A DNA stretch of 64,000 nucleotides from JAIQFL01 sp035295745 (GTDB taxonomy: Bacteria; Acidobacteriota; Terriglobia; Bryobacterales; Bryobacteraceae). Shown one piece after another: positions 43,690 to 52,600 of this stretch. Location: assembly GCA_035295745.1 (NCBI GenBank), contig DATGIL010000043.1, positions 1 to 64,000 of the forward strand, given 5' to 3'. Every line of letters begins with the position of its first letter. The stretch's first letter is position 1. Position numbers and translations under genes: made by a program. A model generated the notes under the pieces. It searched no databases. It was given only the letters and a program-made list of their open reading frames with translations, and had not been told where the DNA came from.

Positions 43690-44046
43690 TTACAGTCTGA
43701 AAGAGAAAGTGACCGGAACTGTGGTCACGATGGCCTTGCCATCCACCAGGAAGGACCGGAATTTCCATTTCTTGAGAGCCTCTGCCGCTGGCTTGGTGAG
43801 CACCGGGTTTCCACTCACAATATTCACTTTTTCCACTTCGCCGATCGCGGATACAACCGCTTCTAGCTCGACCATGCCCTGGATTTTGAGCTGTCGCGCA
43901 ACCGGCGGATAGGCCGGCTCCACTTTGGAAATTGCGGCGCTCTCTCCTTCTGCGCGAGTGGCCTTCTTCAAGGCGTCCTGAGCGAGTCCTGCGATCACAG
44001 AGATCCCAAATAGCGCCAAGGCGACATGCCAACAACGAATTCGCAC
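43690..44046 (-). CDS. Small TonB C-terminal domain protein
   Basis: A 118-residue exported or membrane-anchored protein: hydrophobic start WHVALALFGISVIAGLAQ, then a complete TonB C-terminal domain (KVEPAYPPVARQLKIQGMVE, VVSAIGEVEKVNIVSGNP, AAEALKKWKFRSF). It lacks the proline-rich spanner of true TonB. Such short proteins probably bind partners in the periplasm rather than energise receptors. It lies 26 bp upstream of the chemoreceptor on the same strand, which suggests cotranscription. Confidence 0.85.
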   Translation of the reverse strand: MRIRCWHVALALFGISVIAGLAQDALKKATRAEGESAAISKVEPAYPPVARQLKIQGMVELEAVVSAIGEVEKVNIVSGNPVLTKPAAEALKKWKFRSFLVDGKAIVTTVPVTFSFRL

Positions 44047-44215
44047 GTCTGCAATACCTCCATAGAAAAATATCGGCAGAAACCGGGAAAAGTTTATGAA
44101 GGTGATCGGCTCTTTAGCTATGAATCATTTCGTAGCAGGTCGTTGGCCTGCGGCTCGAGTCAAGCGGCGGGCCGAGTTGTCGTGGGAATCTGGAGCGTCG
44201 GACAGAGAATTAGCG

Positions 44216-45241
44216 CTATTCCCAATTCAGCACCACTTTGCCGGAGTTGCCCGAGATCATCGCTTCAAAGCCTTTCTCGAACTCCGTGTAGTGGAAGCGG
44301 TGGGTGATCACCGGGGTGATGTCGAGGCCCGACTGTAGCATCACCGTCATCTTGTACCAGGTCTCGTACATCTCCCTTCCATAGATGCCCTTTATGGTCA
44401 ACATATTGAAGATCACGGTGCGCCAGTCGATGGTCATCTCTTCAGAAGGGATCCCCAGCATGGCGATTTTGGCTCCATGACTCATATTCGCGATCATGTC
44501 GCGGAATCCCGCCGGACTGCCCGACATCTCCAATCCGACGTCGAAACCTTCCGTCATGCCGAGTTCCTTCTGCACTTGCGAGAGGCTGGCTTCCCGGATA
44601 TTCACGGCACGGGTGACACCGAGTTTGCGTGCCAACTCCAGACGGTAGGGGTTGATATCGGTGATGACCGTAAATCGCGCTCCAGCGTGGGCCGCGACGG
44701 CGGCGGCCATGATGCCGATCGGGCCAGCGCCGGTGATGAGGACATCCTCGCCAAGCACCGGAAAAGAGAGGGCTGTGTGAACCGCGTTTCCGAACGGGTC
44801 AAAAATCGCTGCGACTTCGAGCGGAATGGACGGGTGCAGGTGCCACACGTTGGACATGGGCAGAGCGATGAACTCCGCAAAGGCTCCCGGGCGATTCACC
44901 CCCACGCCCTGGGTGTGCGCGCAGAGGTGCCGGCGGCCGGCAAGGCAGTTGCGGCATCTGCCGCACACTACATGTCCCTCTCCACTGACAATTTCACCTG
45001 GAACGAAGCCCGCGACGTTGGCGCCCACCTTCACAATTCTTCCGACAAACTCGTGCCCGATCGCCATGGGCACCGGGATTGTCTTTTGCGACCAGTCGTC
45101 CCACTTATAAATATGAACATCGGTGCCGCAGATGCCGGTTCGCAACACTTGAATTAGAACATCGTTGATTCCGATTTCCGGAACGGGCAAGTCCTCGAGC
45201 CACAGGCCGGGCTCGCGGCGACTCTTCACTAAAGCTTTCAC
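44216..45241 (-). CDS. tdh: Zinc-dependent dehydrogenase, L-threonine 3-dehydrogenase-like
   Basis: A 341-residue medium-chain dehydrogenase with a GTG start (VKALVKSRREPG), the same length as E. coli Tdh. Catalytic zinc ligands Cys38 (GICGTDVHIYKWDDW) and His63-Glu64 (IGHEFVG), structural zinc cysteines in CGRCRNCLAGRRHLC, and the NAD loop GAGPIGIMAAAVAAHAG are present. The DVHIYKWDDW segment is characteristic of threonine dehydrogenases. They oxidise threonine to 2-amino-3-ketobutyrate. The partner lyase gene (kbl) is not adjacent. Confidence 0.88.
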   Translation of the reverse strand: MKALVKSRREPGLWLEDLPVPEIGINDVLIQVLRTGICGTDVHIYKWDDWSQKTIPVPMAIGHEFVGRIVKVGANVAGFVPGEIVSGEGHVVCGRCRNCLAGRRHLCAHTQGVGVNRPGAFAEFIALPMSNVWHLHPSIPLEVAAIFDPFGNAVHTALSFPVLGEDVLITGAGPIGIMAAAVAAHAGARFTVITDINPYRLELARKLGVTRAVNIREASLSQVQKELGMTEGFDVGLEMSGSPAGFRDMIANMSHGAKIAMLGIPSEEMTIDWRTVIFNMLTIKGIYGREMYETWYKMTVMLQSGLDITPVITHRFHYTEFEKGFEAMISGNSGKVVLNWE

Positions 45242-45333
45242 CTCTATAAGATAGCAAGTGGCGAAAGCGGGGGCGCACGCCAGGTAAGGGGTCTGCCAGC
45301 CGCGATGTCCCGCCGCATTTCTGCGCAAAGTCA

Positions 45334-45353
45334 CTTTAGTACCAGTACTAAAG
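45334..45353. promoter_or_regulatory. Perfect 20-bp palindrome, candidate operator
   Basis: CTTTAGTAC-CA-GTACTAAAG: two perfect 9-bp arms with a 2-bp spacer. It sits in the divergent intergenic region between tdh (start 45241) and the cluster beginning at 45484. Size and symmetry suit a dimeric winged-helix repressor. The TAGTAC/GTACTA core is reminiscent of BlaI-like operators but I do not claim a match. No regulator gene is adjacent. Confidence 0.6.
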
Positions 45354-45483
45354 AATAGAATTCCATTCAAAATTTTTGCCTTTTCTATATCTATTCCCGT
45401 CGGGGATTACCCTTTTGTGTTGAAGAGAGTACAAATGCCAAAAGCCAAACGGGAAATTATGGCCAAATCCTCGGGGGACGCGA

Positions 45484-46164
45484 ATGATGCATTTTGAAAT
45501 CGCGCATTGGGTGGATTTCGCCAGAGAAATGGCTTCTGAAGAGAATCGCAAGGCTATGGAGGCGCATCTGGCAGGTGGGTGTTCTGAGTGCCGGGATACC
45601 GTGCACTTCTGCCAGAAACTCTCGGCCACGTGCCGGGTTATGACGGAGTACGAGGTCCCGGAGACCGTGTTGCGGTTGGCCAGGGCGATCTTTCCGACAC
45701 AAACTCCTCAGGGAAAAAGACTGCTGCGCGTGCCTGTGGAACTGATGTTTGACAGTTTTCTCGCACCGGAACCGGTAGGCGTTCGCTCCACCTGGCAGGT
45801 AGGATGGCAAGCGCTCTACCGCGCCGGCGATTGCTCGGTAGACCTGCGCGTGGAACCGGACCGGTCTTCCTCGCGGGCCGCGATTATCGGACAGATCTCC
45901 AACCACGTCGTGCCTGAGCTGGAAATGTCGAACCTTCCGGTTTGCCTCAAGCAGGGAAAGCTGGTCTTGGCAGAATCTCGCAGCAACCAGTTCGGTGAGT
46001 TTCAGATGGAGTATGAGCAGCAGCCTCGAGTTCAGTTGTGCATCTACCTGGAGGGGGGAACGAAGAGCATTCAAGTGCCGTTAAAGAGACTGGTGCCGGA
46101 TAAGCGTCCGGTGGGCCGGTCGAAAGGCACATCCCCGATTGGGCCGGGACCGATTCGGGACTGA
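45484..46164 (+). CDS. Putative zinc-finger (anti-sigma-like) regulator heading a protease cluster
   Basis: A 226-residue soluble protein. The N-terminus resembles the zinc-finger domain of anti-sigma factors: AHWVDFAREMASEENRKAME followed by HLAGGCSECRD (His-x4-Cys-x2-Cys). No membrane span follows; the remaining 150 residues are beta-rich (SVDLRVEPDRSS, VQLCIYLEGGTKSIQVPL) and unknown. It is 28 bp upstream of the subtilase gene. A sigma factor gene is not nearby, so the regulatory role is inferred from the finger and the context. Confidence 0.65.
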   Translation: MMHFEIAHWVDFAREMASEENRKAMEAHLAGGCSECRDTVHFCQKLSATCRVMTEYEVPETVLRLARAIFPTQTPQGKRLLRVPVELMFDSFLAPEPVGVRSTWQVGWQALYRAGDCSVDLRVEPDRSSSRAAIIGQISNHVVPELEMSNLPVCLKQGKLVLAESRSNQFGEFQMEYEQQPRVQLCIYLEGGTKSIQVPLKRLVPDKRPVGRSKGTSPIGPGPIRD

Positions 46165-46192
46165 TGGGGAACCGAACTAGGGACTACTCACG

Positions 46193-47584
46193 ATGAAACA
46201 GACCTCGCGAATTATTATTCTGGTTTCGATCCTATCCCTCACGGCATTGGCTCAGGATCACTATTTGGTGCGTGCACCTGCTTCGGCGATCGGCGCGATT
46301 GCGAACCGCCACGGCGTGATGCTTCTCAAGTCTCTGTCGGGCTCCGGTCAGGGACTCCATGTGGTCAGTGTGCCGAACGTCTGGAATTCGGCGGAGATCC
46401 TGCAGAGCTTGAAATCCGACCCGCAGGTACAGTCGGTCGAACACGATGCGGCGTTGACGGTGCCGGAAGCCACCACTCCGGGCCCCCAGTTGCGCGGGCA
46501 CTCGGGTTATCTGCCGCTGACCAATTATCAGAACATGGCGTTCTACTACACGTCGATGGCGTGGGGCGCCTATGTGAGCCAGCCGGCTGCGGCAATCATC
46601 CGGGTTCCCGATTCGCATCGTCTCGCGACGGGAGCAGGTACCGTTGCTTTCCTGGATACGGGAGTCGATTTCACCCATCCTGTGCTGGCATCGTCACTGG
46701 TTTCGGGCATCGACTTGATTCGCAACTGGCCTGGCGGATCGGACGCGCCGGACCTCTTCCAATCGATCGTCCCGATGTTGGACGATCAGTCGACGACACC
46801 CATTCTGGACCAATCCACGACGCCGATTCTGGACGATTCGATTGTTGTAGATCAGTCCACGACGCCAATTTTGGACGACGATACCAGCATTATTCTGGGA
46901 CAATCGACGACGCCAATTCTGGACGGCATGGGTGGCCATGCGTACGGCCACGGCACTATGGTCGCGGGGTTAATCCACCTGGTGGCTCCCACGGCAAAGC
47001 TGATGCCAGTGAAAGTATTCAGCAGCGATGGCACTTCCACGCTTTCGCTGATCATTTCGGGTATCTACTATGCGGTGGATCACGGCGCGAAAGTCATTAA
47101 CATGAGCTTCAGCTTCACAGGGACCTCGCAGGAATTGACGAACGCCATCAGCTACGCCAATGGACACGGCGTAATCCTGGTGGCGGCGGCGGGCAACAAC
47201 GGGCAGAATGTGCTCCTCTATCCCGCGGCTTACGGCGAGGTGATGGGAATCGGCTCGACGAACAATCAGGACGGCCGCAGTTCCTTCTCGAACTTCGGTG
47301 CGGCGGTCACTTTGGCCGCGCCCGGAGAAGGCTTAATCACCACCTATCCCTTCAACCACTACGCAGCTGGATGGGGCACTTCCTTCAGCACGCCGCTGGT
47401 GGCGGGCGCGGCGGCTCTGTTTGTGGACATCAACTACGGCGTCAACGAATCGCAGGCACAGCAGGCGCTCTCGCACGCCGTTCCGGTAGGGCAGCAATTG
47501 GGTTCGGGAGTTCTCGATCTGGTGCAGGCATGCCAGTCGCTGAATGGACGTAGTCAAAACGGGCAGGGCCAGAACGGACAGTGA
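46193..47584 (+). CDS. Secreted subtilisin-like serine protease (S8) with internal QSTTPILD repeats
   Basis: A 463-residue exported subtilase. Signal peptide (IIILVSILSLTALAQ), an inhibitor-like propeptide region (about 22-95), then the catalytic triad: Asp155 (FLDTGVDF), His253 (YGHGTMVAG) and Ser397 (GTSFSTPLVAG). The oxyanion Asn is near 335 (AAGNNGQ). Between Asp and His lies an insert of about 60 residues with four copies of QSTTPILD (199-206, 207-214, 221-228, 237-244). The C-terminus ends in a Gln/Asn/Gly-rich tail. Probably it acts outside the cell or in the periplasm. Confidence 0.92.
   Translation: MKQTSRIIILVSILSLTALAQDHYLVRAPASAIGAIANRHGVMLLKSLSGSGQGLHVVSVPNVWNSAEILQSLKSDPQVQSVEHDAALTVPEATTPGPQLRGHSGYLPLTNYQNMAFYYTSMAWGAYVSQPAAAIIRVPDSHRLATGAGTVAFLDTGVDFTHPVLASSLVSGIDLIRNWPGGSDAPDLFQSIVPMLDDQSTTPILDQSTTPILDDSIVVDQSTTPILDDDTSIILGQSTTPILDGMGGHAYGHGTMVAGLIHLVAPTAKLMPVKVFSSDGTSTLSLIISGIYYAVDHGAKVINMSFSFTGTSQELTNAISYANGHGVILVAAAGNNGQNVLLYPAAYGEVMGIGSTNNQDGRSSFSNFGAAVTLAAPGEGLITTYPFNHYAAGWGTSFSTPLVAGAAALFVDINYGVNESQAQQALSHAVPVGQQLGSGVLDLVQACQSLNGRSQNGQGQNGQ
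46787..46924 (+). repeat. Coding repeat: four QSTTPILD units in the subtilase
   Basis: Four copies of the 24-bp word type CA(G/A)TC(G/C)ACGACxCCxATT with synonymous third-position differences; the first two are adjacent, the others are separated by acidic linkers (DSIVVD, DDTSIILG). Conservation of the peptide despite drift in the DNA argues for selection on the protein. Confidence 0.85.
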
Positions 47585-47631
47585 GGAGCCGGGAAGGCAA
47601 GCAGAGCATCGGAAAACAGGGATCGGGGACA

Positions 47632-48006
47632 ATGTCTTTGGGAAAACAGAACAGTAGCAGAAACCGCGCGGTTCGCGGAAGCCGCCAGAGTGTGAAGGGA
47701 ACCGGTGGCCCGGGTCTGAGACGAACTCCTCGCCTCACCAGCGTTACCTCCAACGAGCCGGTTCCCGTCTGGCTCGCCGTTTTGCTGGCGGCCGGATGCC
47801 AGGCCACCGGAAACGGGGAAGACCATGCAGTCCGCTGGACTTGCAGCACTGGCAGGGCGATGTACACCAATTCCCGCGCACACACGGTGCGTATCGAACC
47901 ATTTGGCGTGTCGCTGAAACAGGGACACACACTGGCGGTTTGCTGGTCTCCGGGAGAGACGTCTTACAGTTTGGAAGTGCTGCGCCGGTTCGATCAATGC
48001 GTTTGA
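47632..48006 (+). CDS. Doubtful ORF between the subtilase and a coiled-coil protein
   Basis: A 124-codon frame starting MSLGKQNSSRN, after GGATCGGGGACA. The arginine-rich start and a single hydrophobic patch with a Cys (VWLAVLLAAGCQATG) could suggest a lipoprotein, but the patch is far from the N-terminus. The C-terminal part (IEPFGVSLKQGHTLAVCWSP) looks more protein-like. The stop overlaps the next ATG by 10 bases. The antisense strand is also open. The coding status is uncertain. Confidence 0.35.
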   Translation: MSLGKQNSSRNRAVRGSRQSVKGTGGPGLRRTPRLTSVTSNEPVPVWLAVLLAAGCQATGNGEDHAVRWTCSTGRAMYTNSRAHTVRIEPFGVSLKQGHTLAVCWSPGETSYSLEVLRRFDQCV

Positions 48007-48230
48007 AATTGAAAAGGCCACGCGATCCGCGCGCCCTAGGACAGACGCTGCTCCAGAATCGTGGCGGACGCGACGACGTCCTGCGTATGTTCCGCGAACA
48101 TCAGAAGCTGGTGGCGATGATCCGTACGATGTCGGAAGAAATCGAGCGGCTTCAGCAAGATAATGCGCGACTGCGCGCCGCAGTGAAGTTCTATCGCGAC
48201 GCGGCCCGCGACTCGAAGCGGCAGCAGTGA
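47997..48230 (+). CDS. Small basic coiled-coil protein
   Basis: A 77-residue product from the ATG of MRLKLKRPRD. The first 20 residues are basic. A continuous helix follows with heptad spacing of hydrophobics: DVLRMFREHQKLVAMIRTMS and EEIERLQQDNARLRAAVKFY. This is a coiled coil that should form dimers or bind a partner helix. No family name can be given. A longer frame upstream is not convincing. It lies 40 bp before the P1 peptidase gene. Confidence 0.55.
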   Translation: MRLKLKRPRDPRALGQTLLQNRGGRDDVLRMFREHQKLVAMIRTMSEEIERLQQDNARLRAAVKFYRDAARDSKRQQ

Positions 48231-48270
48231 GCCTGATAACGCACGCCTCCCTGCGGTAGCATGACAGGAA

Positions 48271-49389
48271 GTGAAGAGCGCCACCCGGACCTTATCCATC
48301 ACCGCGCTGGTTGCCGCATTCCTCTGCGGCCAGCCTTCCCGGCCGCATGCTCGTGATCTCGGACTGGCTCCGGGCGTCTTTCCCGCAGGGCCCCTGAACG
48401 CGATCACCGATGTCGCCGGAGTGCGAGTCGGGCACGTCACGTTGATCGAGGGTGATTCCGTTCGGACCGGTGTGACTGCGATCGTGCCTCATCCCGGCAA
48501 TCTTTTTCAAGAGAAAGTGCCGGGGGCGGTCTTCGTCGGGAACGCCTTCGGCAAGCTCGCCGGATCGACCCAGGTGGAGGAACTCGGCACTATTGAAACG
48601 CCGATCGTTCTCACCAACACTCTCAACGTCGGCACCGCTATGGAAGGCTTGATCGCCTATACTCTGGCGCAGCCGGGCAATGAGTCTGTGGCCTCGGTGA
48701 ACGCGCTCGTAGGGGAGACCAATGACGGTGGGTTGAACGATATCCGCGGCATGCACGTTCGCCGCGAGAACGTGTTGGAGGCCATCCGGAGCGCGAAAGA
48801 CGGGCCCGTCGTGGAGGGCTCGGTAGGCGCGGGGACCGGCACCATGTGTTACGGATGGAAGGGCGGAATCGGAACCGCGTCCCGAGTGGCCGGGCAACGC
48901 TACGGCGGATACACGGTGGGAGTTCTGGTGCAGACCAACTTCGGCGGCGTACTGACGATGGGCGGGGCACCGGTAGGACGCGAACTCGGCAAATATCCCT
49001 ACGCGTCGCCGGGAGACGGATCCTGCATGATCGTAGTGGCGACCGATGCACCGATGACGGCGAAAGACCTGAAGCGGTTGGCCGCTCGCGCGGTTTTCGG
49101 ATTAGCACGCACCGGATCGTCGTACAGCAACGGCAGCGGCGACTTCGCGATCGCCTTCTCCACCGCGCCTTCCGCACGATGGAAGCGCGCCAGCGGCGTG
49201 GCCGGTTCGTACGAGGCATTGCCCACCGATGCAGTCTCCCCGCTATTCGAGATGGTCCTGGAAGCTACCGAAGAAGCGGTCTACAACTCGCTGCTTCGGG
49301 CCACTACAGTGCGCTCCCGCTTCGGCACGGCGGAAGCGATTCCCATCGATCGCGTGAAAGAGATTCTCGCGAAGTATTCACCGCATTAG
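48271..49389 (+). CDS. P1-family peptidase (DmpA/BapA-like aminopeptidase)
   Basis: A 372-residue N-terminal nucleophile hydrolase with GTG start and signal peptide (LSITALVAAFLCGQPS). Family blocks: ITDVAGVRVGHVTL, NTLNVGTAMEGLIAYTL, VGETNDGGLND, VGAGTGTMCYGWKGGIGTAS. The self-cleavage site GDGSCMIVVATDAP carries Ser251, expected to become the N-terminal nucleophile of the beta chain. P1 enzymes release N-terminal residues or beta-amino acids from peptides. With the subtilase upstream, the cluster looks devoted to extracellular or periplasmic peptide breakdown. Confidence 0.92.
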   Translation: MKSATRTLSITALVAAFLCGQPSRPHARDLGLAPGVFPAGPLNAITDVAGVRVGHVTLIEGDSVRTGVTAIVPHPGNLFQEKVPGAVFVGNAFGKLAGSTQVEELGTIETPIVLTNTLNVGTAMEGLIAYTLAQPGNESVASVNALVGETNDGGLNDIRGMHVRRENVLEAIRSAKDGPVVEGSVGAGTGTMCYGWKGGIGTASRVAGQRYGGYTVGVLVQTNFGGVLTMGGAPVGRELGKYPYASPGDGSCMIVVATDAPMTAKDLKRLAARAVFGLARTGSSYSNGSGDFAIAFSTAPSARWKRASGVAGSYEALPTDAVSPLFEMVLEATEEAVYNSLLRATTVRSRFGTAEAIPIDRVKEILAKYSPH

Positions 49390-49415
49390 CGGCGGCGGAG
49401 AAAAGGTCCAGGACC

Positions 49416-49590
49416 GCTTGCTGACGCGCGCGGCTCGTAAGCGACGCTGAACAGGGCAGAGACGCTCCCTCACGGTCGCGGCTCGTCACCTACCTCAGAT
49501 ACGTTCCCGGCGGTAGGTGTGCATGCGAGCCGCGCACGTATGCGCGCGAACGTATTTGGGTAGCTTACGAGCCGCGACCGTGAGGGAGCG
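49416..49590. repeat. Dispersed GC-rich repeat block 3
   Basis: Begins GCTTGCTGACGCGCGCGGCTCG and ends with TTACGAGCCGCGACCGTGAGGG. It contains CTCCCTCACGGTCGCGGCTCG and, later, its reverse complement CGAGCCGCGACCGTGAGGGAG, so the whole block is a large inverted repeat. It lies exactly between the convergent 3' ends of the P1 peptidase and the Oar-like receptor genes. Confidence 0.85.
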
Positions 49591-49616
49591 ACCCTCCGAA
49601 CTTTCCCCACACTGCT

Positions 49617-52600
49617 TTAAAAGTTGTACTTCAGCGCGAACTGAATCTGCCGCATGCTCGCCGCAGTCGACCGGATCTGGCCGAAGCTGTTCGGCGGCGC
49701 CACGTTCGAACTCCCCCACGAGGCACTTGGGCTTCCCCACTCCACGTGGTTCGGCGCGTTAAACATCTCCGTGCGGAACTCCAGCGCCTGGCGCTCAGTG
49801 ATGCGGAAGCTCTTGATGGCGGAGAAATCGAAATTCACCTGCTTGGGCGAAATCAGATTGTTTCGCGCACAACTGCCATACTGGCCGGCCACTGTATTCG
49901 CAAACGCCGCGGGATTCAGATACGCGTTGGCGTTAGGATCCGGAAGAACCGCATTCGAGGTGAGGCAGTTGATTCGATTACTGTTGGGATTGAACGAGGT
50001 CCCCGCCGAGTCCCACGACGTGGTGTCGATCGGCAGTCCGCTCTGCAGTGTGGCGATCGTACTCACCTGCCAGCCACCCGCTACCTGATTCACCACGCCG
50101 CCGTAATTGAGAAATCTCTGCCCTTTGCCGAATGGCAATGTATACAGAACCGATGCCACAAAGTGCTGCGGGATGTTGAAGCTCGAGATGCCGTATTCGC
50201 AGGCGCGACAGCGCATGTTCTCCGGAGCGAAATCGTTGGCGACCCCGCGGATGGCACTCCCGTCGTCCAGCGCTTTGGACCATGTGTAACTGAAGAGCGT
50301 GGTCAGATTCCGCCCGAATCGCTGGCTCAGTTTCACGCCCAGCGAGTTGTAGTTCCCGATCCCCTCGGCGCGCAGGTACTGAATTCCCGCAAACTCCGGG
50401 TACGGCGCGCGCGTCGCAAAGGCTGTGATTCCGGGAATGGGCGCGTTCTCGTTGGTCAGGTTGTCTACGTGGCGGCTCTCGGATCCGGTGTAGCCGACCT
50501 CGAGCGTAGTCGATCTTCCCAGTGCGCGCTGTACGTTCAACACGTACTGCACGGTGTAGGTGGTCGGCAGCGTGGGATTCGCGCCCCAGGTGAGTCCGGT
50601 GGTGACGTTCACGGGCAGCGCGGCCGCGTCGATGAAGTTCGTGTAATTGGTGGTGGGGATCTTCGTGGTATCGGGCAGGATGGTGGTTCGTCCGCCGAGC
50701 CCGCGATTCAGATCGAAGATGGAGTTCTTGCTCTCCTGCGAGAAGAAGATTCCAATGCCAGCGCGGAATGACCACTTGTCCGATGGACTGAACGCGATTC
50801 CCAGCCGCGGCGCGAAGTCCTTGTAATTGGTCGAGATCAGACGGTCGCCGTAACGGCCATCACGCGCGACCTGCAGCGGCGGCGCCGATGATCCGCCCGC
50901 GGGAACATAGCGGAAATTGATTCCCTGGTAGAAGTCACCCGTGCCGACGCGCTCGTAAACCGGGTGCTTGCTCAGATCGGGAACGTTCGCGATGGAGGGG
51001 AGGGATTGTTGCAACTCGATCCCGACCTCGTGCCCCGAAGCGTCGAACATCGGTTGCGCGACCTCCCATCGCAGTCCGGCGGTTACCGTCAGATGCGGCG
51101 TCACTTTCCAGGTGTCGTCGATATATGCCGCCCACTCGTGATTGCGGAAATCGTCCGACGCCAGAGCTACCGCCATGTCCACGCGTTGGATGCTTCCCAA
51201 CAGCCAGTCGGCACCCGAATATCCGCCGCTCTGTGTGTTGGCATTCGACGTGAATGCGCCGGTGAAGAAGAACTGGCCGCGCGGAAATTCGTTTCCGATC
51301 TGCGGATACTTGTTGTAGCGGTACTCTCCCCCGAAGCGCAGCGAGTGCTTCCCGATCACCCACGAGAAGTTGTCCACCCCCTGATACACCTTGTCGTCGA
51401 TGGCGAATGGGCTGCTGGTGGGATTACCTGGGGATGTGAGATTGTTGCTCAAGGAAATATTGGGTACGCCCCACGAGCCCGGATCGGAGATTTTCAGCGG
51501 TACGCCGATTTCTGCATCCACATCTTCGACGTTCGCCAACTGTTGCCCGATGACATTGTAGAGCGAGTTGTAGCCGAAACGCGCTTCGTTGACTCTGGTG
51601 GGCGAGAGAACTCGGGTGTTGGAGAGCACCCACTGGCTGGCCCTCGTGTAGAGGGTCTGACCGTCGGTGGTCAACCCGGGCATCACCGTCAGTTCGTCTG
51701 TCCAACTGTAGCGGCCGAACCACTGCGAGCGCGAGCTTTCGGAGAAGTCGATGCGCTCGGTGATCTGATTTTTGTCCACCGGAGTCTTGGCCAGATACTG
51801 ATAGTTGTTCAAGGGCAGCGAGTTGGAATTCGCCGCTGCCACATTCGGCAACGGATCGAAGCGGCTCATCAGGAGCAACGAGTTCTTGTCGAAGCGGCTC
51901 GCTGGAATCTGATTACCGGGGAATGGGTTGGACGTGACATTTGGCGCCGACCCGATGCGTGTCAGCGGATCCTGCAACGGAGTGGTCACCACCGAGAAAT
52001 CGCCGTTGCGCATCGCCTGTGTCAACGTGGTGGCGCTGGCGACCCGTGTGGTGCGCGACTTGAAGCCCTCGAAGTTCGACATGAAGAACAGCCGGTTGCG
52101 GCCGTTGAATATTTTCGGAATGCGGATGGGGCCGCCGAGCGTATAACCGTACTGGTTCTGCCGGTAAGGTGACTTGGCGGGGTGGGTATTGAGGAAGTCG
52201 TACGGCTTGGCATCCAGCGCATCGTTGCGGAGAAACTCGAAGGCCGTGCCGTGATACTGGTTGGTACCTGGCCTGGTCGAGACGTTCACCTGGCCCGCCT
52301 CCCTGCCAAACTCGGCTGGGTAGACACCCGATTGAACTTTGAACTCCTGCAGCGCTTCCACGGAAGGCAGCACGATGTACAAGTTGAAATTGACATCGGT
52401 ATTGGTGATGCCGTCCAGCGTGTAGTTGCTCCAGGTGGCGCGCGAACCCGAGAGCGACATCGTCACCGTGGAACGCGAACCGCCTTCGCGGCCGGCCGCC
52501 TGCGCCGCCGGCGTGAATCCGAACGTCACATTCGGACTGAGCGCCACCAGGCTGAAAAAGTTCCGGCCATTGAGCGGAAGATCGGTAATGCGTTTCTGCT

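Noticed and set aside
46787..46924. Minisatellite or assembly artefact in the subtilase
   Set aside because: Copies differ synonymously and keep frame and peptide, which fits a selected protein repeat rather than an artefact.
49746..52172. Long antisense frames over the Oar-like receptor (for example 50964-52172 plus strand)
   Set aside because: High-GC antisense openness; no family similarity, no start context, and the sense frame is a clear TonB-dependent receptor.
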